A stretch of DNA of 64,000 nt from Pantoea rwandensis. Its GTDB lineage: Bacteria > Pseudomonadota > Gammaproteobacteria > Enterobacterales > Enterobacteriaceae. The stretch covers positions 62,001-126,000 of the forward strand of contig NZ_MLFR01000006.1 of the NCBI RefSeq assembly GCF_002095475.1, in the 5' to 3' direction. The notes below the pieces were generated by a model. The model did no database searches and had not been told where the DNA came from. It saw only the letters and a program-made list of their open reading frames with translations. The translations under genes and the position numbers were made by a program. Shown here piece by piece: positions 57,151 through 64,000 of the stretch (within the stretch, counting starts at the first letter, position 1; every line of letters begins with the position of its first letter).

Positions 57151-57872
57151 GCGGAGCGGGTATCCCAAGCCTGAGGTGCGAACAGATAACCTTTATTACG
57201 AATCGTTTTAATGCGGAAGGGCTCGGTGGCACTGTCGTAGAGCTTTTTACGCAGGCGAGAAATCGCCACGTCAATGCTGCGATCCATGCCGTCATAGCTC
57301 ACGCCACGCAGCGTCTTCAGCAACGCATCACGATTCAGGATCTGGCCGGCATGTGTTGCCAGCTCCCACAGGAGATCGAAATCTGCGGTGGAGAGGGTGA
57401 TATTCTCATCGAACAGCGTCACCTGGCGATTCAGTGAATCAATGGTGAGTGAACCAAAGCGTAAGACACGCTGCGAGCTTTGCACCGCTGGCGCGACTTC
57501 TGGCTGGACACCCTGAGCCTGCCGAAGATGCAGGCGCAAACGCGCTAATAAAACCGCCGGAGGCGTCGTTTTCAGGATGTAATCATTAGCCCCCATTTCT
57601 AGCGCCAGAATATGGTTCATGTCGCTGTCGAGTGAGGTCAGTAACACGATCGGCCCTTGCCAGTGCGCGCGCAGGTCGCGGCACACCGTCATACCATCTT
57701 TACCTGGCAACATAATATCCAGCAGAACCAGATCGGGATCGGCCTCAAGGATGGTGGCTTCAGCGCGGTCACCGCGCGTTTCAACAATCACTTCAATATC
57801 GTGGCGGCCAAGATAAGCGGCGATTAATTCACCCACCTCTGGCTCATCTTCCACATAGACAATTCTGTTCAT
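57147..57872 (-). CDS. rstA: RstA response regulator
   Basis: A 241-residue OmpR-family regulator (E. coli 239). Receiver domain with acidic EDE cluster (residues 8-10) and phosphorylated Asp52 (LLDIMLPGKDG); the effector winged helix ends with IRNKGYLFAP. Its known targets in E. coli include asr; the RstA box upstream of asr in this window supports the same role. The ATG at 57872 matches the family N-terminus; the ATG at 57884 is 4 codons earlier. Confidence 0.95.
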   Translation of the reverse strand: MNRIVYVEDEPEVGELIAAYLGRHDIEVIVETRGDRAEATILEADPDLVLLDIMLPGKDGMTVCRDLRAHWQGPIVLLTSLDSDMNHILALEMGANDYILKTTPPAVLLARLRLHLRQAQGVQPEVAPAVQSSQRVLRFGSLTIDSLNRQVTLFDENITLSTADFDLLWELATHAGQILNRDALLKTLRGVSYDGMDRSIDVAISRLRKKLYDSATEPFRIKTIRNKGYLFAPQAWDTRSA

Positions 57873-58048
57873 ATTTCTCTGCAAGTGATGAGAATGACAG
57901 CAGCATAACTTTTCCTGGACCTGAGCTCTACGCTATCGCACGAAATATCCCTGCCTGACTGGTATGTTCCTGGTGAAATGTGCCATTATTAGCGGCGCGT
58001 TGTAGCGCAAGGTTCGGAACCGTAATGAAAACCAGGAGGAGTGCGAGG

Positions 58049-58462
58049 GTGTCTGATAAAGAGCTGGCTTCAGCCAGATACAGTGACCGCATCTGCTTCA
58101 ATTACAGCGATTTTCTTTCCGCTTCCTGCAAAAAACGCTGGAGTTTTGTTGACGCCATTTACGGTGTCATGCCGATTTTTGGCATGGTGACGCGGAAATC
58201 TGCTCAAGGCCTGGCGGCGAGCGACGAACACCTGAAAGAATTAGCATTACAAATCATTTCTACTCAGGTCAGTGATGAAATTAACATCGCGCGACTGATC
58301 ACCTTGGCTGAACAACAACACATCAGCCGGTTCGATATTCAGCTGCCTTATCCACTGTCAGCCGAGCAACTTGACGCCATTCATCATGAATATCGTAAAG
58401 CGCTCAACCTGACACAGCAGGATGACCTGCTGTGTGTTTCCATCCCGATCCAACCCCACTAA
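58049..58462 (+). CDS. Unrecognised 137-residue protein
   Basis: I do not recognise this protein. No signal peptide is seen; MSDKELASARYSDRICFNYSDF starts the chain, a short hydrophobic stretch (FVDAIYGVMPIFGMV) follows near residue 32, and the rest is mixed helix with acidic character. The GTG at 58049 is chosen because AGGAGGA lies 8 bases upstream; an ATG at 58025 is in frame but has no such site and would make the protein 145 residues. It is divergent from rstA and its stop abuts the stop of the antiporter gene. E. coli has ydgC-folM in this place, and this is neither. Confidence 0.6.
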   Translation: MSDKELASARYSDRICFNYSDFLSASCKKRWSFVDAIYGVMPIFGMVTRKSAQGLAASDEHLKELALQIISTQVSDEINIARLITLAEQQHISRFDIQLPYPLSAEQLDAIHHEYRKALNLTQQDDLLCVSIPIQPH

Positions 58463-59854
58463 TTATTGCGTAAGCTGCCACATGGCGGGCAGTGACGCAG
58501 CAATCAGCAAGACAATCGCGATGCGTTCTAGCTGAGACAGTAACGTCTTGCTTCGGCCGCCGCGTCGCGCATAGAGAAACAGCAATAAACCTGGCGCATA
58601 CAACACCACGGAAAGCAGCAAGTGCAGTGGGCCAGAGGCGTAAAGCAACCAAAGGCCGTAGGCACTGGCACCGATGCCCGTCAACATCGCCAACGGTTTA
58701 TTCTGCCCGCGTACCACTTTGATCAAATACAAACCCACCAGCAGATAAGGCACCAGAATCATCTCTGAAGCGATGGTCAGCAAGGTATTGTAATCTGCGC
58801 CCGTCAACGCAATGAGGATTAGACACACCTGCACGCTACCGTTGGTGAGCCATAATGAGGCGGCAGGCGAGTTGTGGCGATTCTGTCGCGCAATGCTGCG
58901 CGGGAAAGCCCCTTGTTGTGCCGCGAGAAACGGTACTTCGGCGGCCATGATGGTCCAGCTGAGATAGGCGCCGCACACAGAAATGATCAAGCCCACCGCG
59001 ATGACCGCGTCACCCCAATGCCCGAGCAAATGTTTCATCAAGCCCGCCATGGAAGGATTGCGCATTTGCGCCAGTTCCGCGCGGGGCACAACGCCCAATG
59101 CCAGTAATGTCACCAGCAGATAAACCAACAATGCCGCGATGACCGCCATCATGGTCGCGCGTCCTACATCTTTCTTATGACGCGCACGCGCAGAAACGAC
59201 CACCGCACCTTCAACGCCAATAAACACCCATAAGGTGATCAGCATAGTTTGTTTCACTTGCTGCCACAGTGGCTGGCCAAGTGCCAGCCCGCTGAAATCG
59301 AAAGTAAAGCGATCATAATTGAATGCTATCAGTGCCAACACCACAAACAGCAGCAGCGGGACTAATTTTCCCAGTGTGGCTAACAAATTGATGCTGGCGG
59401 CTGTTTGTACGCCACGCAGTACCAGACAATGCACCAACCATAACAAAACCGAGGCCCCCAGCATTGCCTGCCAGGTGTTGCCATCGCCAAACACCACATG
59501 ATCGGGGGTATCAGTGAAGAAACTCAGCGCGGAGAAAACGATCACCAGATAGGAGACGTTAGCGATGACCGCACACAACCAGTAACCCCATGCAGAACAA
59601 AACCCAACCAGTTCGCCAAAGCCTGCGCGAGCATAGGTGAAGATGCCGCCATCCAGTTCGGGCTTTAAGCGCGTCAAAAGCAGCATTGCCAGCGACAGAA
59701 AAATGATACCCACACCGGTAATCAACCAGCCAAGCAGCAAGGCGGCCGGACCGGCAACGGCAGCCATATTTTGTGGCAGGCTAAATACGCCTGCACCGAG
59801 CATTGAGCTAAGCACCAGCGCCGTGAGCGCACCAAGACCTAATTTTTTATCCAA
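58463..59854 (-). CDS. ydgI: ArcD/YdgI-type amino-acid antiporter
   Basis: A 463-residue, 12-helix APC-superfamily transporter (E. coli YdgI/ArcD 460), with blocks such as SSMLGAGVFSLPQNMAA, ELDGGIFTYARAGFGELVGFCSAWGYWLCAVIANVSY and FIGVEGAVVVSARARHK. YdgI is annotated as an arginine:ornithine antiporter, but no arginine-deiminase genes lie nearby, so the substrate is not sure. It starts with TTG at 59854 behind AGGAATGGCG; an ATG in that stretch is out of frame. In E. coli it lies beside ydgH, as here. Confidence 0.9.
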   Translation of the reverse strand: MDKKLGLGALTALVLSSMLGAGVFSLPQNMAAVAGPAALLLGWLITGVGIIFLSLAMLLLTRLKPELDGGIFTYARAGFGELVGFCSAWGYWLCAVIANVSYLVIVFSALSFFTDTPDHVVFGDGNTWQAMLGASVLLWLVHCLVLRGVQTAASINLLATLGKLVPLLLFVVLALIAFNYDRFTFDFSGLALGQPLWQQVKQTMLITLWVFIGVEGAVVVSARARHKKDVGRATMMAVIAALLVYLLVTLLALGVVPRAELAQMRNPSMAGLMKHLLGHWGDAVIAVGLIISVCGAYLSWTIMAAEVPFLAAQQGAFPRSIARQNRHNSPAASLWLTNGSVQVCLILIALTGADYNTLLTIASEMILVPYLLVGLYLIKVVRGQNKPLAMLTGIGASAYGLWLLYASGPLHLLLSVVLYAPGLLLFLYARRGGRSKTLLSQLERIAIVLLIAASLPAMWQLTQ

Positions 59855-60033
59855 AACGCCATTCCTGAACAGCAGACTATGCTGGGTGGTGATTATTCCG
59901 CTGGAGTGTAACGCGGTATTTGGCCGAGTTTAAAACGGAATACCCTGAAAACAGGCGAAGGATTTTACGGAGAGCAAATAGGGAAGGCAATGCGGGATTA
60001 TGCAGATTTGCGCAGAGATTATGCAAACAGAAG

Positions 60034-60060
60034 AGCGGGGCGATGCATCTCGCCCCGCAT
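60034..60060 (-). terminator. Terminator after ydgH
   Basis: GCGGGGCGA-GATGCA-TCGCCCCGC followed by TCTTCTGTTT on the minus strand, 8 bp after the ydgH stop. Confidence 0.8.
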
Positions 60061-60065
60061 CAGTA

Positions 60066-61022
60066 TTATTTGAACAGGTCAGCAGTGACGGTGAGGTTAC
60101 CGCCGCTCTGGCTCGACCACTGACGGGTGATGTGGTAATACTTCGCGCCTTTATCTGCAGCGCGTTTGGCAACGGCTTCAGACACTTCTGTAGGCGTACC
60201 GAAGTGATCAGAGAAGGTCACCGTATCAAATGGCTGCATTTGCGCTGCCGTGATGGCATTGACTTCCTGCACACTACGGCCATCGGCCAGTTTCACCGTG
60301 TAGCGCTGCCCCGTAGAGCTTTGCGTTTCAAAGAAGCGACCTACGCTACGGCTTGGTGTATCGGAAGAGGCAACACCCGGGATGGCCACTTTTTTCGCTT
60401 CCGCACCGCCAGCCGCCAGCGCCGCTTTACCTGCATCAGAATCTGCTGGGATGGAGTCGGAGACGTTTTGTACCTTACGCTCAGGCGCATCAGCTTTGTA
60501 AACATAAGCGGTAATGTATTGGTTGCCGCCGTTGTTGGCATCAACCTGACGCACAATAAAGAAGGAAGCAGCACCTTTGTCTTTTGCCTGTTTGGCAATG
60601 GCATCATTCACATCTGGCTGGCTAGAGAAGAATCCGCTGACAGAGACGGTATCGAATGGCTCTAAACGATACGCCTCTGCTTTCGGCAGCTCTTTAACAC
60701 CATTGAACGTACGGTATTGGGTGGTGTCATCCGCTTTAGGTGCATTAGCTTTGTACAGGTCTGCCGTTACGCGCCAGTTACCACCATTACCGTTGGTGTC
60801 ATTGATGCCTTGCACATAGAAAGAGTCAGCGCCTTTTTCATCGGCTGCTTTTGAGATGGCATCAGTGGCATCACCAATGGCATTAAAACGACCGCTGATA
60901 TTAATACGTTCGAATGGCTTCAACGCGGCCGCTTGTTCTGGCGTCAACTCTTTGGCGGCAAATGCATTTGCTGCCAAAAGGGATAACAAGGTGGTCGCCA
61001 GAATGGTGTTCTTCAGCTTCAT
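60066..61022 (-). CDS. ydgH: YdgH, periplasmic protein with three YhcN-type domains (DUF1471)
   Basis: A 318-residue secreted protein. Signal peptide MKLKNTILATTLLSLLAANAFA. Three DUF1471/YhcN modules follow in tandem: about 35-90 (RINISGRFNAIGDATDAISKAA), 120-180 (DTVSVSGFFSSQPDVNDAIAKQA) and 260-318 (DTVTFSDHFGTPTEVSEAVAKRA). The family includes stress-response proteins BhsA, McbA and YhcN. A linker of about 60 residues sits between modules 2 and 3. AGGATC precedes the ATG. Confidence 0.93.
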   Translation of the reverse strand: MKLKNTILATTLLSLLAANAFAAKELTPEQAAALKPFERINISGRFNAIGDATDAISKAADEKGADSFYVQGINDTNGNGGNWRVTADLYKANAPKADDTTQYRTFNGVKELPKAEAYRLEPFDTVSVSGFFSSQPDVNDAIAKQAKDKGAASFFIVRQVDANNGGNQYITAYVYKADAPERKVQNVSDSIPADSDAGKAALAAGGAEAKKVAIPGVASSDTPSRSVGRFFETQSSTGQRYTVKLADGRSVQEVNAITAAQMQPFDTVTFSDHFGTPTEVSEAVAKRAADKGAKYYHITRQWSSQSGGNLTVTADLFK

Positions 61023-61214
61023 AAAAATGATCCTTCGCCTTACGCAAAATGAGTACGAAAACGTGCTGGACTCTTGATGTATAACAGATTAGCCGCTGAT
61101 TATTGCATGTAATAATCAGCCTGTCTCAGCCAATTTATGCGCATAAGATTGACAATCTCCGCAAATTATTCATTGAGATGTCATTTGGTTATGTTATGGC
61201 GATTTTTTAATCAG

Positions 61215-61267
61215 GTTACCACTTATTGTGGTAACACATAGTACTATAATAGTTAACACATTGTTAA
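61215..61267 (+). promoter_or_regulatory. Likely pntAB promoter region with two palindromes
   Basis: TATAAT at 61245-61250 is flanked by two perfect palindromes: GTTACCAC-N5-GTGGTAAC (61215-61235), covering the -35 area, and TTAACA-CAT-TGTTAA (61253-61267), over the expected start near 61257. The first is a plausible repressor site and the second may be another. The promoter would give a leader of about 305 nt before pntA; the rest of the 539-bp gap (61023-61561) holds only the hairpin listed next. Confidence 0.45.
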
Positions 61268-61474
61268 ATATAGGTTTTTGAAAACACTTAATTCGACATG
61301 ACACGATTTTGCGCAGCAGAATATTTTTTAATATGCCGTAAAACTAGTGGCAAAACGTGGCATTCAATCTTTGCATCTGAATATTTGTGTGAATGTCATA
61401 AGTGTGCGTTATCGCTGTGGATCACTTTTCACATTTTCAGTAGGTTATAAAGACTTTGTTACATTGCGCATTTT

Positions 61475-61513
61475 GCTCATAAAAGGCTGAAACGCTGTTT
61501 CAGTCTTATGAGC
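61475..61513 (+). other. Long interrupted hairpin in the pntA leader
   Basis: GCTCATAA pairs with TTATGAGC and CTGAAAC with GTTTCAG around a 3-base loop, giving a 15-bp stem with a small internal loop 48 bp before the pntA ATG. No T run follows, so it is not a simple terminator. Confidence 0.6.
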
Positions 61514-61561
61514 TTGTGCCACTTACAGAACCTCATCCTTTAATTGTTGAAAGGAAACAGT

Positions 61562-63094
61562 ATGTTAATTGGGATACCCAAAGAACGGTTAGCTAACGAG
61601 TCGCGCGTCGCAGCTACGCCCAAGACCGTTGAGCAGCTGATCAAGCTGGGATTCAGCGTGACTGTCGAGCAGGGCGCAGGAATTCGTGCCAGCTTTGATG
61701 ATGAAAGCTTTATCGCCGCCGGTGCTGCTATCACCAGCACCCACGAAGTCTGGCAGTCCGACATTGTGTTGAAAGTTAACGCGCCTGACGATCAAGAGAT
61801 TGAACTGACGCGCGCGGGTAGCACCTTGGTGAGCTTTATTTGGCCAGCGCAAAATCCGGCACTGCTGGAAAAACTGGCGGCACGCCAAGTTACCGTGATG
61901 GCCATGGATTCTGTGCCACGTATTTCCCGTGCACAGGCATTGGATGCGCTGAGTTCAATGGCGAACATCGCGGGTTACCGTGCGATTGTAGAAGCGGCAC
62001 ACGAATTTGGTCGCTTCTTTACCGGTCAAATCACGGCGGCAGGTAAAGTGCCACCTGCCAAAGTGATGATTATCGGTGCAGGCGTAGCGGGTTTGGCGGC
62101 AATCGGCGCGGCTGGCAGCCTTGGGGCTATCGTTCGTGCGTTCGATACCCGTCCAGAAGTGAAAGAACAGGTGCAGAGTATGGGCGCCGAGTTCCTTGAA
62201 CTGGACTTCGAAGAGGAAGCAGGCAGTGGTGATGGCTATGCCAAGGTGATGTCAGAAGCCTTTATTAAGGCTGAGATGGAACTGTTCGCGGCACAGGCTA
62301 AAGAAGTCGATATCATCGTGACCACCGCATTGATCCCAGGCAAACCGGCACCGAAGCTGATCACGGCCGAAATGGTTGCCAGCATGAAGCCAGGCAGCGT
62401 GATTGTCGATTTGGCGGCGGCCACCGGCGGCAACTGCGATCTGACCGTGGCCGATCAGGTGACTTTAACCAGCAACGGTGTGAAGATCATTGGTTATACC
62501 GATCTGCCTAGCCGTCTGGCTACACAGTCCTCTCAATTGTACGGCACCAATCTGGTGAACCTGCTGAAACTGCTGTGCAAAGAGAAAAACGGCGAAATCA
62601 CCGTCGACTTCGAAGACGTTGTCGTACGTGGCGTTACCGTGATTCGCGACGGCGAAGTCACCTGGCCGGCACCGCCGATTCAGGTTTCTGCTGCACCGAA
62701 AACCGCACAGGCGGCCATTCAGCTAAAAGCTAAAGTGGAAGCCAAACCGGTTTCACCGTGGCGCAAATATCTGTTGCTCGCGCTGGCCGTGGTGCTGTTT
62801 GCCTGCCTCGCTAATGTGGCTCCGCCTGAGTTCCTCTCCCACTTTACTGTTTTCGCGCTCTCCTGCGTGGTCGGTTACTACGTGGTATGGAACGTCAGCC
62901 ATGCATTGCACACACCGTTGATGTCTGTCACCAACGCCATTTCCGGCATTATCGTGGTGGGAGCGGTGCTGCAGATGGGGCACGGTGGCTGGGTCACCTT
63001 CCTTGCTTTCGTTGCCGTGCTGATTGCCAGCATCAACATCTTCGGTGGTTTCACCGTCACCCAGCGCATGCTGAAAATGTTTCGTAAGAATTAA
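61562..63094 (+). CDS. pntA: Proton-translocating transhydrogenase, alpha subunit
   Basis: A 510-residue subunit, the same length as E. coli PntA. The N-terminal NAD(H)-binding domain I ([52 protein letters not shown]) is followed by a linker rich in Ala/Lys and four C-terminal membrane helices (from about residue 400). With PntB it uses the proton gradient to make NADPH from NADH. GAAAGGAAACAG precedes the ATG at 61562; the in-frame ATG 18 bp upstream is inside this site. Confidence 0.97.
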   Translation: MLIGIPKERLANESRVAATPKTVEQLIKLGFSVTVEQGAGIRASFDDESFIAAGAAITSTHEVWQSDIVLKVNAPDDQEIELTRAGSTLVSFIWPAQNPALLEKLAARQVTVMAMDSVPRISRAQALDALSSMANIAGYRAIVEAAHEFGRFFTGQITAAGKVPPAKVMIIGAGVAGLAAIGAAGSLGAIVRAFDTRPEVKEQVQSMGAEFLELDFEEEAGSGDGYAKVMSEAFIKAEMELFAAQAKEVDIIVTTALIPGKPAPKLITAEMVASMKPGSVIVDLAAATGGNCDLTVADQVTLTSNGVKIIGYTDLPSRLATQSSQLYGTNLVNLLKLLCKEKNGEITVDFEDVVVRGVTVIRDGEVTWPAPPIQVSAAPKTAQAAIQLKAKVEAKPVSPWRKYLLLALAVVLFACLANVAPPEFLSHFTVFALSCVVGYYVVWNVSHALHTPLMSVTNAISGIIVVGAVLQMGHGGWVTFLAFVAVLIASINIFGGFTVTQRMLKMFRKN

Positions 63095-63105
63095 GGGGTA
63101 ACAAC

Positions 63106-64000
63106 ATGTCTGGCGGATTAGTGACTGCAGCATACATTGTTGCCGCGATTCTCTTTATTTTCAGCTTGGGCGGTCTCTCTAAACACGAGACGTCCAAGCA
63201 AGGTAACATCTTTGGTGTCAGCGGCATGGCGATTGCGCTGCTGGCGACCATCTTCGGACCTAACAGCGGCAACGTTGCGTGGATCCTGTTGGCGATGGTG
63301 ATCGGGGGTGCGATTGGCGTCCGTCTGGCGAAGAAAGTCGAAATGACTGAAATGCCAGAACTGGTGGCGATTTTGCACAGCTTCGTCGGTCTGGCTGCGG
63401 TGTTGGTGGGCTTTAACAGCTACCTCGACCATGCACCAGGTCTGGTACCGGTCATGGAAAATATCCATCTGACCGAAGTGTTCCTCGGCATCTTCATCGG
63501 TGCGGTGACCTTTACCGGTTCCATCGTGGCGTTTGGCAAACTGCGCGGCAAGATCTCTTCTAAAGCGTTGATGCTGCCGCATCGTCACAAAATGAACCTG
63601 GCGGCCTTAGTGGTCTCTTTCCTGCTGATGCTTTGGTTCGTACAGACCGATAGCACGGGTTCACAAGTGGTTGCCTTACTGCTGATGACCGTCATTGCCT
63701 TGGTATTCGGCTGGCACCTGGTTGCCTCAATTGGTGGTGCAGATATGCCAGTTGTGGTTTCGATGCTGAACTCCTACTCCGGTTGGGCGGCGGCGGCGGC
63801 AGGCTTTATGCTGAGCAACGATTTGCTGATCGTGACCGGTGCGCTGGTGGGTTCTTCAGGTGCGATTCTGTCTTACATCATGTGTAAGGCGATGAACCGT
63901 TCGTTCATTAGCGTCATTGCTGGCGGTTTCGGTACTGACGTGAGCGTAGGCGGCGAAAGCGAAGAAGAGGGTGAGCATCGTGAAATCACGGCGGAAGACA
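63106..64000 (+). CDS. pntB: Proton-translocating transhydrogenase, beta subunit (3' end cut by the window)
   Basis: The first 298 codons of PntB (E. coli 462 residues). Membrane helices run through about residues 1-265 ([47 protein letters not shown]), then the cytoplasmic NADP(H)-binding domain begins with [26 protein letters not shown]. The rest of that domain lies beyond the window. The ATG is 11 bp after the pntA stop, with AAGGGG in front, so the two genes form an operon. Confidence 0.97.
   Translation, partial: MSGGLVTAAYIVAAILFIFSLGGLSKHETSKQGNIFGVSGMAIALLATIFGPNSGNVAWILLAMVIGGAIGVRLAKKVEMTEMPELVAILHSFVGLAAVLVGFNSYLDHAPGLVPVMENIHLTEVFLGIFIGAVTFTGSIVAFGKLRGKISSKALMLPHRHKMNLAALVVSFLLMLWFVQTDSTGSQVVALLLMTVIALVFGWHLVASIGGADMPVVVSMLNSYSGWAAAAAGFMLSNDLLIVTGALVGSSGAILSYIMCKAMNRSFISVIAGGFGTDVSVGGESEEEGEHREITAED

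Noticed and set aside
61380..61440. CRP sites in the pntA upstream region (TGTGA and TCACA half-sites)
   Set aside because: The half-sites are spaced 8 rather than 6 bases apart and match poorly overall.

Overview
The window is about 64 kb of chromosome from a gammaproteobacterium of the order Enterobacterales. Gene content and order match the E. coli rnb-fabI-sap-psp-tyrR-tpx-mppA-zntB-ttcA-ydbK-ldhA-hrpA-asr-rstAB-pntAB neighbourhood. Several differences (rpfF beside rpfR, no puu cluster between sapA and pspF, psp joined directly to ycjXF, many GTAGCGGC-type palindromic repeats) point to an Erwiniaceae-like relative such as Pantoea or Erwinia. That genus-level guess is inference. I see no rRNA, tRNA, CRISPR array, prophage or insertion sequence.

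Layout: 1-2490 holds the end of a DSF-type fatty-acid signal synthase (rpfF) converging on its receptor rpfR (PAS-GGDEF-EAL). 2646-5001 is a CstA-family transporter with a YbdD-like partner. 5185-7119 is rnb. 7246-12525 is an accessory block: a YdeP-like molybdopterin oxidoreductase, a glucose/maltose-type PTS IIC-IIB and a LysR regulator. Then come yciW, fabI and the sapABCDF operon. The 485 bp between sapA and pspF hold a RyhB small RNA with Fur boxes and two palindromic repeats. The psp stress operon follows, fused to ycjX-ycjF, then tyrR.

27619-31019 is a GH31 glycosidase plus GPH-type sugar symporter cassette inserted between tyrR and tpx. Then come tpx, ycjG and mpaA (murein peptide recycling), mppA, zntB, the FNR-controlled small RNA FnrS, a 48-residue proline-rich microgene, ttcA, a 66-residue FumD-like gene, the large pyruvate:flavodoxin oxidoreductase ydbK, an MgtC-family protein, ydbJ, ldhA, ydbH-ynbE-ydbL, azoR and hrpA. 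The last part has ydgD, the very short ydgU, asr (acid shock), an M32 carboxypeptidase, rstBA, an unrecognised 137-residue protein, an ArcD/YdgI antiporter, ydgH and pntA-pntB, with pntB cut by the window end.

Themes are envelope stress (sap, psp, ydbH, ydgH, asr), anaerobic redox and NAD(P)H balance (fnrS, ydbK, ldhA, pntAB) and iron/oxygen sRNA control (ryhB, fnrS). No clearly undescribed large system was found. The most rewarding signals are non-coding: ryhB in an unusual locus with two Fur boxes, fnrS with its FNR box, an RstA box in front of asr, a stationary-phase-type promoter in front of the proline-rich microgene, and several unexplained operator-like palindromes (fabI, pntAB).
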